Below are positions 24,933 through 34,401 of a stretch of DNA of 50,043 bases, one piece after another (within the stretch, counting starts at the first letter, position 1; the number at the start of each line of letters is the position of its first letter). Below the pieces are notes generated by a model, which was not told the origin of the DNA, ran no database searches, and saw only the letters and a list, made by a program, of their open reading frames with translations. The stretch comes from Deltaproteobacteria bacterium (GTDB taxonomy: Bacteria > Myxococcota_A > UBA796 > SXON01). The stretch is taken from positions 1 through 50,043 of the forward strand of contig CANFCK010000001.1 in assembly GCA_947445035.1 (NCBI GenBank), in the 5' to 3' direction. Both the position numbers and the translations under genes were made by a program.

Positions 24933-27900
24933 GTGCAGCTAGCGCTCTCCTTCCGCCGCGTTACCGTCCTGGCCGGAGCGGGCGCGCGCGCAACCGAGGA
25001 TGCGCTGGTCGACGCGCTGGTTCGGCTCCGTGATGAAGCCCGTCGCGACCCACGCATCCTCGCACGGCCGGTCCGCATCATCGTTCCGTCGCGCAGCCTG
25101 CGCCTGCATCTCGGGGCCACGCTCCCGCGGCGGCTGGGCAGCGCGCTGGTCGGCGTGCGCATTCAGACGCTGCACGGGCTGGCGCTGGAGCTGTTGGAGG
25201 CTGCGTTGCCCGGGGCGCGCCAGGGGGGCGCCCTTCAGGACGTCTTCGCGCTGCGGCTGGCCCGGCAGACCGACGCCTTGCGCCCGCTGGCCGATGGCTA
25301 CGTCGACGGCCATCAAGGCATCGTCGAGGCGGTGCGGCAGCTGCTCGACGCGGGGCTGGTGGCCGGGCACGTCGAGATCGCCGCCGACTGCCTGGAAGAG
25401 GCCGAGCACATCGCGACGGAGGAGCGTGAGCGGGCGATCGCCGCGGTGCGTGTCGCCGCCGGAACCGAGCGGCTGCTCGACACGCTGGGGCTCTTGACCC
25501 CCGCCGCGGTGATGCGTAAAGCGGCGGAGTTGCTGGCTGGCGCCGGGCCGGACCGCCTGCCCAGCCACACCCTGTTTCTGCACGGATTCGCGGACGCGAC
25601 CGGAGTGGCCGCCGACCTGTTGCAGCAGCTCGCGCGGCTGCCCAACGCCATCGTGACCGTGGACCAGCCGCCGGATCCGGCTACGCCCGGGCTGCCCGAC
25701 GCGGGGGTGCGGTTGAGCGCCCGCCTGCGTGAGCGGATGGTGCCGGCCAACGCCGAGCGCATCGAAGTACAGGCCGGTCCGCCCCGGATCGACGTGTTCG
25801 CCGCGGAAGGCGAGGCCGAGCTCGCGGAGGTGGCGCGGCGTATCGTGAATCTACTCGATGAGGGCGCCGCGCCCGAGAGCATCGGCGTCGTCGCCCGGGA
25901 CCTCGACGCCCGCGCCGCCAGCCTGCGGCGCCACTTCGACCGCCACGCCATCCCCTACAGCGGCCTCGACGCCTCCGCCCCTGACAGCCCCGAAGCCCGC
26001 TGGCGTTTTCTGCCCGACCTGTTGGTGGAGCGGGAACGGCTGAGTGTGGACCGATGGCTGGAGCTGCTCGGCGCGCTCGACGGCGAGCCGCTGGATGGTC
26101 CGCGCCGGTCCAAGGTGCGCTTGTGCCTGCGGGGAGCCGGCTGTAGCCAGGTGGGTCATGTCGCGACACTCCATGCGGAGGACCTGCTTGCTGGCAAAGG
26201 TGCGGTTGTGCTGCCAGGGGCGCTCGGGCTGGCCGAGGCTCGCACAGTTCGACCGAGCCTGGAGGAGCGCTGGCTCCGGGCCGTGATCACCGCGGCCGTA
26301 GCCTACACGAAGTGGTGCGCGGACCTCCCGGACATGGCGCCGCGGAGCGCCTGGGAAGCGCACTTCGGGACCCTCTTCGACCAACTCGGCCGCCCCGAGC
26401 GCACAGGCACCCTCGCCCCGGTCAGCGAAGTCCCCGATCTCGAACTGTACGCGCCCGAATTCGCCATCCTGCTGACCCACGCGCTCGACGAGCAAGGTCG
26501 GTCGCGACTTGGCGGGAAGGGCGGGGGCGTCCAGATCCTCTCGGTGCGGGAGGCGCGCGGGCGCACCTTCGGCCACCTTTTCCTGGTCGGGCAGAATCGC
26601 CGGGGCGGGGGTCATCGTGACGCGCTATTGTCAGAGGAGGTCCGCAAGGCACTCCGCGCCGTGCTTCCAGACCTACCAGTGGCCCGCGACCGGTTCGACG
26701 AGGACCGGCTGCACTTCGCGTGGTTGTGCTCGTCCGCCCCAAGCGTGACCCTGTCTTGGCAGACCACCGACGCGCGCGGGAAGCTCCAGAGCTTGTCGCC
26801 CCTGGTCGAGCGGCTGCGCTGGGCCGGGGTTTGGAACGTGGCGACGCTGGCTTCGTCGGCCTGGTCGGCGCCGCTCGGGTCGCGCGCCGCGCCCGTGGAT
26901 CACGCGATCGTCGCCGGCCTCGCGGGCGGTGCGGCCTTCCTGGAGCGCCCCCTTCGCGCCGCCCTCCTCGACGCCGGTGTTCCTGGCGCGACGGCGGTCG
27001 CCAAAGCCCAGCTCGCTTCGCTGGCAGAGTTCGACACCCGCGCGCTCAACCCGGGTCCCTACCTCGGTTCGATCGGGGCCCCCGTGGGCGACGACCCCCG
27101 CTTGCGCCCGCTGTATGTGTCCTTCGCGGAGCAGTACCTCCGCTGCCCCTGGAAAAGTTTCCTCGAGCGCCACCTCGGCGTCGAACCCCTCCCCGACCCC
27201 CTCGAAGCGGTGCCCCAGACCGACGAACGGATCGTCGGGAACCTCGTCCACGCCGTGCTCGAACGGGTCCTTCACCGCGCGGTCCCCTCGGGCTCACGGA
27301 CGGTCGCGCACGCCCTGACGGCCGCCCCCACCGCTCTGCCCTGGCCGGACCCCCAGGTGCTTACCGCCCTCATCGCGGCCGAGGCCGAGACCATCCTGGC
27401 CCACGAGGGCGTCCGCATGGCCGGGCTCGCCGAGCTCTTGGCGCGGCGGGTTCGGCCGATGATCGACGAAGCCCACGCCATCGACTGGCGTCAGGGCCCA
27501 CCGGCGACGTTGGGCGCCGAGGTCAATGGCGGCCTGCACATCGACGGGAGTGAGGTTCGTTTCCGCGCTGACCGCGCCGACCGTCGTGGGCCCGATCTGG
27601 TGCTGACCGACTACAAGACGGGAAGTCCGGCAGCGCAGCAGAAGGGGGCGGACGCGCGGCACGGGGCCTACGTCAAGGAGGTGGCGAAAGGCAACTCTCT
27701 GCAAGCTGCGGCCTACGCGGCCAGCGCTCCGGGGGCCGTTGGCCGGCTGGTGTACCTGCGGCCGGAGCTTGCTCCTGAGCTAAAAACGCTGGAGATCTGC
27801 GACACCGACCCCGAGGCGCGAGAAGCGCTCGAGGGCGCCTTGCGGGCCGCGCTGGCCGGGGTCGCAGAGGGGGTGTTCTTCCCCCGTTTGAGCGAGCCGG

Positions 27901-28091
27901 GAGACGACAAAGAACCTCGCACCTGCCGCAGCTGCGAGGTCCGGGAGGCGTGCCTGCATGGCGACTCCACCGCCAAGGGGCGTTTGCGCGAGCGGGGGGC
28001 AATGCTGCGCGGGGCCGAGCGGGCGGGCGTGGCGATTTCGCCGGCCGATGCGGCGCAGAACGTGGTGTGGTGGCTGCCGGGGGCGAAGTGA
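24933..28091 (+). CDS. addB: AddB-like subunit of the AddAB helicase-nuclease
   Basis: 1052 residues. Partner of AddA in processing double-strand breaks for RecA loading. The C-terminal PD-(D/E)xK nuclease is intact: GNLVHAVLE, then DLVLTDYKTG (Asp893, Lys895) and SLQAAAYA. The iron-sulfur staple typical of AddB and Cas4 is present as Cys738, Cys998, Cys1001, Cys1007 (C...C-x2-C-x5-C). The N-terminal helicase-like part is degenerate: in place of Walker A it reads VLAGAGARATEDALV, without GKT, so it should not hydrolyse ATP, in line with AddB acting as a scaffold that scans for Chi-like sites. The GTG start at 24933 directly precedes the first beta-strand. Its stop overlaps addA. Confidence 0.9.
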   Translation: MQLALSFRRVTVLAGAGARATEDALVDALVRLRDEARRDPRILARPVRIIVPSRSLRLHLGATLPRRLGSALVGVRIQTLHGLALELLEAALPGARQGGALQDVFALRLARQTDALRPLADGYVDGHQGIVEAVRQLLDAGLVAGHVEIAADCLEEAEHIATEERERAIAAVRVAAGTERLLDTLGLLTPAAVMRKAAELLAGAGPDRLPSHTLFLHGFADATGVAADLLQQLARLPNAIVTVDQPPDPATPGLPDAGVRLSARLRERMVPANAERIEVQAGPPRIDVFAAEGEAELAEVARRIVNLLDEGAAPESIGVVARDLDARAASLRRHFDRHAIPYSGLDASAPDSPEARWRFLPDLLVERERLSVDRWLELLGALDGEPLDGPRRSKVRLCLRGAGCSQVGHVATLHAEDLLAGKGAVVLPGALGLAEARTVRPSLEERWLRAVITAAVAYTKWCADLPDMAPRSAWEAHFGTLFDQLGRPERTGTLAPVSEVPDLELYAPEFAILLTHALDEQGRSRLGGKGGGVQILSVREARGRTFGHLFLVGQNRRGGGHRDALLSEEVRKALRAVLPDLPVARDRFDEDRLHFAWLCSSAPSVTLSWQTTDARGKLQSLSPLVERLRWAGVWNVATLASSAWSAPLGSRAAPVDHAIVAGLAGGAAFLERPLRAALLDAGVPGATAVAKAQLASLAEFDTRALNPGPYLGSIGAPVGDDPRLRPLYVSFAEQYLRCPWKSFLERHLGVEPLPDPLEAVPQTDERIVGNLVHAVLERVLHRAVPSGSRTVAHALTAAPTALPWPDPQVLTALIAAEAETILAHEGVRMAGLAELLARRVRPMIDEAHAIDWRQGPPATLGAEVNGGLHIDGSEVRFRADRADRRGPDLVLTDYKTGSPAAQQKGADARHGAYVKEVAKGNSLQAAAYAASAPGAVGRLVYLRPELAPELKTLEICDTDPEAREALEGALRAALAGVAEGVFFPRLSEPGDDKEPRTCRSCEVREACLHGDSTAKGRLRERGAMLRGAERAGVAISPADAAQNVVWWLPGAK

Positions 28092-31000
28092 GGGGAACCA
28101 CCCCCATCACCGACCTCGCGGCGCGTGAGGCCGCCCGCACCACGTTCGACCGCCCGTTGGTCGTCGAGGCCGGCGCGGGCACGGGAAAGACCACCACCCT
28201 GATCGCGCGGCTGTGTACCTGGTGCCTGGGCATGGGTTGGGACCGCGCCACCAACGCCGCGCCGGGAAAAACCGCCCCCGGCGACATCGCCGCGCGCGTG
28301 CTCGAAGGCATCGTCGCCATCACGTTCACCGAGGCCGCCGCCGCTGAGATGGCGGCGAAGTTCGGCGACGCGTTGGTCTCGGTCGCCGGCGGACGCGGAG
28401 TGGTGGGCATCGACGTGCTCCCGGTGGAAGGGGCGCTCGCCGCCGAGCGGGCGCGGCATCTGCTGGCGGCCGTGGACCGCCTCGCCGTCTCGACCATCCA
28501 CGCGTGGTGCAGCAAGGTGCTGTCGACCGCCCCGGTGCAGGCCGGACTGCACCCTCAATTCCAGGTTGACGCTGACGGGAGTCTGCTGGACGAGGTCGTC
28601 CACGAGGTCGTGGTGGACTGGTTCACCGAGGTTTTCGGCAGCTCGGCGCCGCAGCGTGAATCGCTCCTGGTGCTCGCCGATCGGGCCATCGGTTCCGAGG
28701 CGATAGCGCTCGCGCTGAGCCGGCTCGCCAGCGAGGCTACACCCGCGCACGTCCTCGAAAGCGCCGCGCCGTCCGACGTCGAGCTTCGCGCTTTCTTCGC
28801 CCGTACCCGCTCGCTCTTGGGGGGGTGGCTCGCCGATGTGGTGCCGGGATTCGCGGGGAACACCCTGCGAGCCGACGTCGCGGAGCGACTCATCGCCGCC
28901 GTCCGCACCGTGTACGAGGCGGCGAAGGCGGCTCCGTCACGCGCAGCCCTGGAGCAACTGTGTGCAGCCGCCGAGGCTTTCAATGACGGCGATCGGACCA
29001 CGCTCGCCAAGTGGAGCCGGGCCGAGTTCACCAAGACCGTGCTCCGCCTCCTCAATGACAAGGCCGATGCGGTCGAAGCCCGCTCGGCGCTCCTCCTGGT
29101 GCACCTCGATCACCTCGGCCTCATGGACCCCGTGCTCTTCGATGCCGCGCGCGACGTACTGGCGCCGATGTTGGCGCGCGTCGAGGCCGAGTTGTCGCGA
29201 CGTGGCGTCGTCACCTTCGACCAGCTCCTGCGCCGGACGCGTGACCTGCTCGCCGACCACCCACCGGTGCTCGCACAGCTGCGCGGCAGCCTGCAACTGC
29301 TGCACGTGGACGAGTTCCAGGACACCGACGGCCTGCAATGCGAAATCGTCGCGATGTTGGCCTTGGAGGGTGAAAATCCGCCGGCTCTCTTCGTCGTCGG
29401 GGATCCCAAACAGTCGATCTACGGGTGGCGGAGCGCGGATCTCGGCGCCTACCAGGCCTTCGTCGACCGGGTGATGGCCGCCGGCGGCGAACGGCTGACC
29501 CTCGAATACAACCGCCGCTCCGTCGCGCCGGTTTTGGACGAGGTGGAGCGGGTGATCCGACCGCTGATGCGGCCGATTGCCGGTTTCCAGCCTGATTTTC
29601 AGCCGCTCGTCTCGCATCGAGGCCCGGCCCTGGCCTTCCCGGGCGCGCGGGGGGCGGTGGAGTGGTGGGTGTCGTGGGGGTGGAATCCGACGGACGGCCT
29701 CGCGTCGTTGCCCGCCCAGGTCACCGCCGAAATCGAGGCCAAGGCGATCGCCGCCGACCTCGTGGGCCTTCGCGCCGAGGGGCTGAGTTGGGGCGACGTC
29801 GGCATCCTCATGCGTTCCGCCTCGGACCTTGACATCTACCTGGAGGCACTGCGCGAGGCGGGCGTGCCGTACGTGGTCGAGCGGGACCGGAACTACTTCC
29901 GCAGGCGCGAGATCGTCGACGCCGCCGCGATCCTGCGCGCGGTGCTGGAGCCGAGTGACACCCTGGCCCTGTTGACGCTCTTCCGGTCCCCCGCCGTGGG
30001 CGTGCCGGACGCGGCGCTCCTGCCGCTGTGGAGGCGCCACCTTCCCGCCCGGATGTCCGAGGTGCGTGGGCGCGCCGACCTCGATGGCATCGAGCTCCTG
30101 GTGAGGGAGGCCGCCGCTGAGACAGCGACGACCGGCGCCGGTGGACTCACGACGGTCGCCGGCTGGCCCGAGGCGCTCCTCGCCGCCATCGACGCGGTCG
30201 CCTGGCTCCGCGAGCACCACGAAACCCTCCCCGCGGACCGCTTCGTCGAAGAGCTGCGGGCGCGGATTCCGTTGGAGCCCGTCGCCGCCGGCCGGTACCT
30301 CGGCAGCTTCCGTGTCGCGAATCTGCATCGTTACCACACCGACCTCGTCAACGACCTCGCCGACGGCGCGCGCGACCCGCAGAAGGTGCTGCGCGCCCTG
30401 CGGCGCGGGGTAAAAGGCAGGACAGAGGCCGAGGAAGCGCGTCCAGAGCTGAAGGATCAGGCCGTTCGCGTCATGACCGTGCACAAGGCCAAGGGGCTGG
30501 AGTTCACCCACGTCTACGTGGTGCAGCTCCACAAAGGACGTCGCGACGCACGTAGCGAATGGAGCGACAACGCCGGGGAGGCGACCTCCGCAGTGGCGGT
30601 CGGTGGCGGTCGGTGGGAGCTGCGGCTTTTCGGCTCTCGTTCGCTCGGCTACGACGGCGTCGTCACCCGTGAGTACATGGTGGACCGCCACGAGCGGTTG
30701 CGCCTGTTGTATGTGGCCATGACCCGCGCCCGGGACCGCTTGGTGCTCTTGGGGCAGTGGCCCAAAGAACCGGACACCGCCCCCTCCGTCGAGCGCGCAA
30801 AGAGCCTCCTGGGCCTCGCCATGGCCCGCACCGGGGGACACGCGACGCCGCAGCAGGTCGAGGCAGCAGGTGGGCATCTGGTGCTCGGAGACGCGCTGTG
30901 GCGGCTGCCGACGATGTTCGCCAGCCCGGCGTCCGGGGCCGAATCGCCGAACCGCCCCCCCCCTGTCGATCCGACGCCGCCTGATCTGGAGAGGCGGCTC

Positions 31001-31705
31001 GCCCTCCGTGCCGAACGTCTATTGGAGGCGACGGCGCGCATGGACCGCCGAACCAGCGCCCCCGCCTCCGACGCGGCCCACCGCGTCCTGGAGGAGAGCC
31101 ACCACCAGGTGGCCGCCGCCCTCGGCCACGCCGCGGTCGAGGACGATCCCGGAGGCGCGCCCCCCCCCGTGCCCAGCCCCCCAAGCCCACTCCCCTCGGC
31201 CGTCGGCACCGCAGTCCATCGCGCGCTGGAGCTGATGGACCCCGCCGCCCCGCCGCCCCGCGCCCTTCGCGACGCGATCCTCGCCGCCGACCCAGTGCTG
31301 GTCGCTTCGCTCCCTGAGGACCTGCTGCCGGAGGGGCGCCGCCGCGCCGAACGTTTGCTGCTTCGCTTCGTGAACGGCCAACTGGGCGCCCACTTCCGGC
31401 GGCTCGGGCCCCACTTCGTCGCTCGGGAGCTGCCCACCCTCGCCGCGCCGGGCGACGACACCGGCCCCGTCGGCTTCTTCGCCGGCGCCATCGACCTCGT
31501 TCATCTGGACCCCGACACCGGAGAGCTGGTCGTCGTCGACTACAAGACCGACGGCGTACGCACCGAGGCCGAGCTGGACGCCCGCGTGGCCGCCTACCGC
31601 CTGCAGGCCGGGCACTACGTTTCGGTACTGCAATCCGCCTTGGGGCTGGACAAACCGCCGCGGATGGAGCTGTGGTTCCTCAGCCTCGACCGCCGCGTAG
31701 AGTAG
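28088..31705 (+). CDS. addA: AddA: UvrD-type helicase with C-terminal nuclease
   Basis: 1205 residues. All SF1A helicase motifs are seen: VVEAGAGTGKTTTL (Lys34), ITFTEAAAAEMAAK, HVDEFQDTD (Asp408-Asp412), VGDPKQSIYGWR, LEYNRRS, VMTVHKAKGLEF and LLYVAMTRARDRLVL. The C-terminal RecB-type nuclease has GTAVHRALEL, GAIDLVHL, VVVDYKTD (Asp1151, Lys1153) and YRLQAGHYV. It is therefore an active helicase with a second nuclease, forming with AddB a dual-nuclease AddAB complex rather than RecBCD. GTG 28088 overlaps the addB TGA (GTGA), so the subunits are made in step. A Pro-rich insertion lies near residues 1020-1040. Confidence 0.95.
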   Translation: MRGTTPITDLAAREAARTTFDRPLVVEAGAGTGKTTTLIARLCTWCLGMGWDRATNAAPGKTAPGDIAARVLEGIVAITFTEAAAAEMAAKFGDALVSVAGGRGVVGIDVLPVEGALAAERARHLLAAVDRLAVSTIHAWCSKVLSTAPVQAGLHPQFQVDADGSLLDEVVHEVVVDWFTEVFGSSAPQRESLLVLADRAIGSEAIALALSRLASEATPAHVLESAAPSDVELRAFFARTRSLLGGWLADVVPGFAGNTLRADVAERLIAAVRTVYEAAKAAPSRAALEQLCAAAEAFNDGDRTTLAKWSRAEFTKTVLRLLNDKADAVEARSALLLVHLDHLGLMDPVLFDAARDVLAPMLARVEAELSRRGVVTFDQLLRRTRDLLADHPPVLAQLRGSLQLLHVDEFQDTDGLQCEIVAMLALEGENPPALFVVGDPKQSIYGWRSADLGAYQAFVDRVMAAGGERLTLEYNRRSVAPVLDEVERVIRPLMRPIAGFQPDFQPLVSHRGPALAFPGARGAVEWWVSWGWNPTDGLASLPAQVTAEIEAKAIAADLVGLRAEGLSWGDVGILMRSASDLDIYLEALREAGVPYVVERDRNYFRRREIVDAAAILRAVLEPSDTLALLTLFRSPAVGVPDAALLPLWRRHLPARMSEVRGRADLDGIELLVREAAAETATTGAGGLTTVAGWPEALLAAIDAVAWLREHHETLPADRFVEELRARIPLEPVAAGRYLGSFRVANLHRYHTDLVNDLADGARDPQKVLRALRRGVKGRTEAEEARPELKDQAVRVMTVHKAKGLEFTHVYVVQLHKGRRDARSEWSDNAGEATSAVAVGGGRWELRLFGSRSLGYDGVVTREYMVDRHERLRLLYVAMTRARDRLVLLGQWPKEPDTAPSVERAKSLLGLAMARTGGHATPQQVEAAGGHLVLGDALWRLPTMFASPASGAESPNRPPPVDPTPPDLERRLALRAERLLEATARMDRRTSAPASDAAHRVLEESHHQVAAALGHAAVEDDPGGAPPPVPSPPSPLPSAVGTAVHRALELMDPAAPPPRALRDAILAADPVLVASLPEDLLPEGRRRAERLLLRFVNGQLGAHFRRLGPHFVARELPTLAAPGDDTGPVGFFAGAIDLVHLDPDTGELVVVDYKTDGVRTEAELDARVAAYRLQAGHYVSVLQSALGLDKPPRMELWFLSLDRRVE

Positions 31706-32021
31706 CGTGGCGGCGCCTGCTCACGGAAACGTGGTCACCCCGAATCCGCGTGCGAGGTGGGCGGCTTCGAGACCAGCACAGGAAGGCGGGTGGCCAACTC
31801 TTCGTGAGCACTACCCTGGCGATTTCGGTGAGCGGCGACACATATGGAGGTGGGCGAGCACGGCGTGATCGGTTGGTGTCATGTTTACAGGATAGCTACT
31901 CTTTAGGCTGATGTTTTCGCATGAAAAAGTCCGATGACGAAATGTCCAAAGTACGGACGCTCGTCAGTTGCCTCCCCGCCCCCCCTCGGCTAAGCGCCAG
32001 TGAGCCGCCATTCAGTCGCCG
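31706..32021. other. Intergenic region between addA and fadR, relatively AT-rich
   Basis: 316 bases without a gene I can support. The part from about 31830 to 31965 is much less GC-rich than its surroundings. Promoter-like hexamers occur (TTGGTG 31873-31878 with TACTCT 31897-31902; TTTACA 31884-31889) but all are weak. A short ORF at 31921 (starting MKKSDDEMSKVRTL) runs out of frame into fadR and looks fortuitous. A degenerate FadR-box-like sequence lies at its right end. Confidence 0.5.
31997..32014 (+). promoter_or_regulatory. Degenerate FadR-box-like sequence before fadR
   Basis: CCAGTGAGCCGCCATTCA aligns with the FadR consensus TGAATGANTANTCATTCA at 10 of 16 defined positions (right half 6/7, left half 4/7, centre 0/2). 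It ends 7 bases before the fadR start. Autorepression would make sense, but the match is weak and could be chance. Confidence 0.25.
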
Positions 32022-32633
32022 ATGTCCACCGCCGAAGCCGCTCGAGAACGTACCGACAAGCACGAGTTGATCCTCGATGCGGCGATCCGCGTTTTCGCCG
32101 AAAAAGGCTTCCATGCGGCACGGATTTCCGATGTGGCCGACGCCGCCGGTGTCGCCGATGGCACGATCTACCTGTACTTCAAGAACAAGGACGATCTGCT
32201 GCTCACCATCTTCGAAGAGAAGATGGATATGCTTCTCGCGGGGCTACGTGCCGCGCTCGAGGGCGTGACCGACCCGCTGGAGCAGGTGCGCACCTTCGCG
32301 GAGTACCACTTCCGTCAGGTGCGCGACCATCGTGAACTGGCCGAGGTGCTGCAGATCGAGCTGCGGCTGTCCAACAAGTTCCTGAAGGAATACCGGCCAG
32401 AAAAGCTGTGGGAGTACCTCGGCATCTTCGCAGAGATCGTCCGCGGGGGCCAGGAACGCGGCGTCATCCGCGACGACATCGACCCGTTCATGGCGATGTG
32501 GGCCTTCTTCGGCGCCATGGACGAAATGGCGATGCAGTTCATCCTCGCCAAACATCGTAAGTTCCCGCTCGATGCAGCCGCCCAGACGGTGGCCAGCATC
32601 TTCATTCGTGGCTTGACCAAGGAGAAATCATGA
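32022..32633 (+). CDS. fadR: TetR-family fatty-acid regulator, FadR (YsiA)-like
   Basis: 203 residues. The N-terminal helix-turn-helix (HELILDAAIRVFAEKGFHAA ... AGVADGTIYLYFKNKDDLLL, residues ~14-62) is very close to Bacillus subtilis FadR, including GVADGTIYLYFKNK. That protein represses beta-oxidation genes until long-chain acyl-CoA binds it. Here it is followed by etfB and etfA (the Bacillus operon is lcfA-fadR-fadB-etfB-etfA), and an exact FadR operator precedes the acyl-CoA dehydrogenase at 39912. The function is thus supported by protein, operon and site. The stop overlaps the etfB ATG, so they are coupled. Start ATG 32022 has no strong Shine-Dalgarno. Confidence 0.9.
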   Translation: MSTAEAARERTDKHELILDAAIRVFAEKGFHAARISDVADAAGVADGTIYLYFKNKDDLLLTIFEEKMDMLLAGLRAALEGVTDPLEQVRTFAEYHFRQVRDHRELAEVLQIELRLSNKFLKEYRPEKLWEYLGIFAEIVRGGQERGVIRDDIDPFMAMWAFFGAMDEMAMQFILAKHRKFPLDAAAQTVASIFIRGLTKEKS

Positions 32634-33421
32634 AGATCGGCGTCTGCCTCAAACAGGTCCCCGCGACCGACACCCGCATCCGCATCAACGCGGACGCCAC
32701 GGCCATCCTCACCGATGACGTGAAGTTCGAGATCAACGCGTACGACGACTTTGCGCTGGAAGAAGCGCTCCGGCTCAAGCAGGCTGGCAAGGCGACGGAG
32801 GTCATCACCTTCACCGTTGCGGGACCCGAAGCCGACCCCCGCATCCGCGACGGGCTCGCCCGCGGGGCCGATCGGGCGGTGCGCATCGATGATCCAGCCC
32901 TTGCCGGCAGCGACAGCCTCGGCATCGCCCGGGTGCTCGCTGCCGCCCTCGCCGCAGAGGGCGTGGGCCTCGTTCTCGCCGGCCGTCAGGCGGTGGACGG
33001 TGACTCCACCGCGGTTCCCGCCATGATCGCGGAGCTGATGGGGGTGGCCCAGGTCAGTTGGGTCGACAAGCTCACCATCGAGGGCGAGGGGTTCACCGCC
33101 AACCGCGCCGCCGGTGGCGGCGTCCGCGAGGTGGTTGCGGGCAAGCTTCCAGCGGTGGTCAGCTGCGACAAGGGTCTCAACGAACCCCGGTACGCCACGC
33201 TTCCCGGCATCATGAAGGCCAAGGCCAAGCCCCTCGCGGTCAAGCGCCTCGCCGACCTCGGGGTCGATGCGGCCTCGGTCGGCGCCGGCGCCGCGCTGGT
33301 CACCCACACCGCGATGGGCGCCCCGCCCGCGCGCCCCGCCGGTCGAATCCTCTCGGGCGATTCGGCAACCGCCGTCGCCGAGCTGGTCCGCCTCCTCCGC
33401 AACGAAGCCAAGGTCATCTAA
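32630..33421 (+). CDS. etfB: Electron transfer flavoprotein beta subunit
   Basis: 263 residues, full length. Starts MKIGVCLKQVPATDTRI with the ETF-beta AMP-binding pattern, INAYDDFALEEALRLK, AGRQAVDGDSTAVPAMIAEL and the recognition-loop region LPAVVSCDKGLNEPRYATLP, which docks to acyl-CoA dehydrogenases. With EtfA it carries electrons from acyl-CoA dehydrogenases to the quinone pool via ETF:quinone oxidoreductase (not in this window). Starts inside the fadR stop codon. Confidence 0.96.
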   Translation: MKIGVCLKQVPATDTRIRINADATAILTDDVKFEINAYDDFALEEALRLKQAGKATEVITFTVAGPEADPRIRDGLARGADRAVRIDDPALAGSDSLGIARVLAAALAAEGVGLVLAGRQAVDGDSTAVPAMIAELMGVAQVSWVDKLTIEGEGFTANRAAGGGVREVVAGKLPAVVSCDKGLNEPRYATLPGIMKAKAKPLAVKRLADLGVDAASVGAGAALVTHTAMGAPPARPAGRILSGDSATAVAELVRLLRNEAKVI

Positions 33422-33433
33422 GGAGCCATGAAC

Positions 33434-34396
33434 ATGCAAAACGGCATCCTCGTCTACTGTGAGTTCGAAAACGGCTCCCCCCGCAAGACCGCCTACGAGC
33501 TTTTGCAGAAGGCCGTTGCGCTCGGCGCCGGCCCGGTTTCGGCGTTGGTCCTGGGTTCGGGCGACACGTCCAGCCTCGGCCTCAACGGCGCCTCGACCGT
33601 GTACCAGGTCAGCTCCCCGCACCTTGCCAGCTACTCCACCGGCGCCTACGTCAAGGCGTTGGCGGCGGGTATCGCGGCGTCCGGCTGCAGCACGCTCTTG
33701 GCCTCGGCCAGCTCGCCGGCTCGCGACGCGATGCCGCGGTTGTCGGCGCGCATCCTCGCGGGTCTCGGGGTGGAGGTCACCGACCTGCGCAACGAAGGCG
33801 GCAAGGTTGTAGGGCGGCGGCCGGTGTACGGCGGCAAGGCGCTGTTCGACGTGCGTGTGACGAGCGCGGTGGCGCTTTTCACCGTGCGCCCGAACAGCTT
33901 CCCCATCGGAGCGGCGGCAGGCGGGAACGCCCCGATCGTGGCGGTGGACGCCGGCTTGTCGGATGCCGATGTCGACGTGCGGGTGATCGAGACCCTCGCG
34001 CCGGCCAACAAGTCCGTGGACCTCACCGAGGCCGACCGCATCGTCTCCGGTGGGCGTTCGCTGAAGTCGAAGGAGCAGTTCGACGCGGTGGTGCGTCCGC
34101 TTGCTGCCGCGTTGGGTGCCACCGCTGGCGCTAGCCGCGCCGCCGTTGACGCCGGGTACGCCGGTCACGGGGAGCAGGTCGGTCAGACGGGCAAGGTGGT
34201 CAACCCCTCGCTCTACATCGCCCTGGGCATCTCGGGCGCGATTCAGCACCTCGCCGGCATGCGCACCTCGCGCGTCATCGTCGCGGTGAACAAGGATGCC
34301 GAGGCGCCCATCTTCCAGTACGCAAGCTACGGCATTGTGGGCGATCTCTTCGAGATCGCGCCGCTATTGCAGAAGGAACTTGAGAGCCTGAAGTAG
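33434..34396 (+). CDS. etfA: Electron transfer flavoprotein alpha subunit
   Basis: 320 residues. The C-terminal FAD-binding block is present (GEQVGQTGKVVNPSLYIALG, SGAIQHLAGM, NKDAEAPIFQYASYGIVGDL), preceded by the domain I nucleotide fold. It pairs with EtfB. AGGAG at 33421-33425 is 8 bases from ATG 33434 but only 2 from an earlier in-frame ATG at 33428, so I take the later start. It lies 12 bases after the etfB stop and ends the fadR-etfBA unit. Confidence 0.95.
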   Translation: MQNGILVYCEFENGSPRKTAYELLQKAVALGAGPVSALVLGSGDTSSLGLNGASTVYQVSSPHLASYSTGAYVKALAAGIAASGCSTLLASASSPARDAMPRLSARILAGLGVEVTDLRNEGGKVVGRRPVYGGKALFDVRVTSAVALFTVRPNSFPIGAAAGGNAPIVAVDAGLSDADVDVRVIETLAPANKSVDLTEADRIVSGGRSLKSKEQFDAVVRPLAAALGATAGASRAAVDAGYAGHGEQVGQTGKVVNPSLYIALGISGAIQHLAGMRTSRVIVAVNKDAEAPIFQYASYGIVGDLFEIAPLLQKELESLK

Positions 34397-34401
34397 GCTC
34401 C

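Noticed and set aside
28937..30877. Minus-strand frame of about 640 codons opposite addA
   Set aside because: Antisense to all helicase motifs of AddA, with no recognisable domains.
31921..32064. Short ORF starting MKKSDDEMSKVRTL upstream of fadR
   Set aside because: No Shine-Dalgarno, runs out of frame into fadR and becomes Pro-rich; not supported as a gene.
32315..34249. Minus-strand frame of about 640 codons opposite fadR-etfB-etfA
   Set aside because: The plus-strand genes are unmistakable; the antisense frame is a codon-bias artefact.
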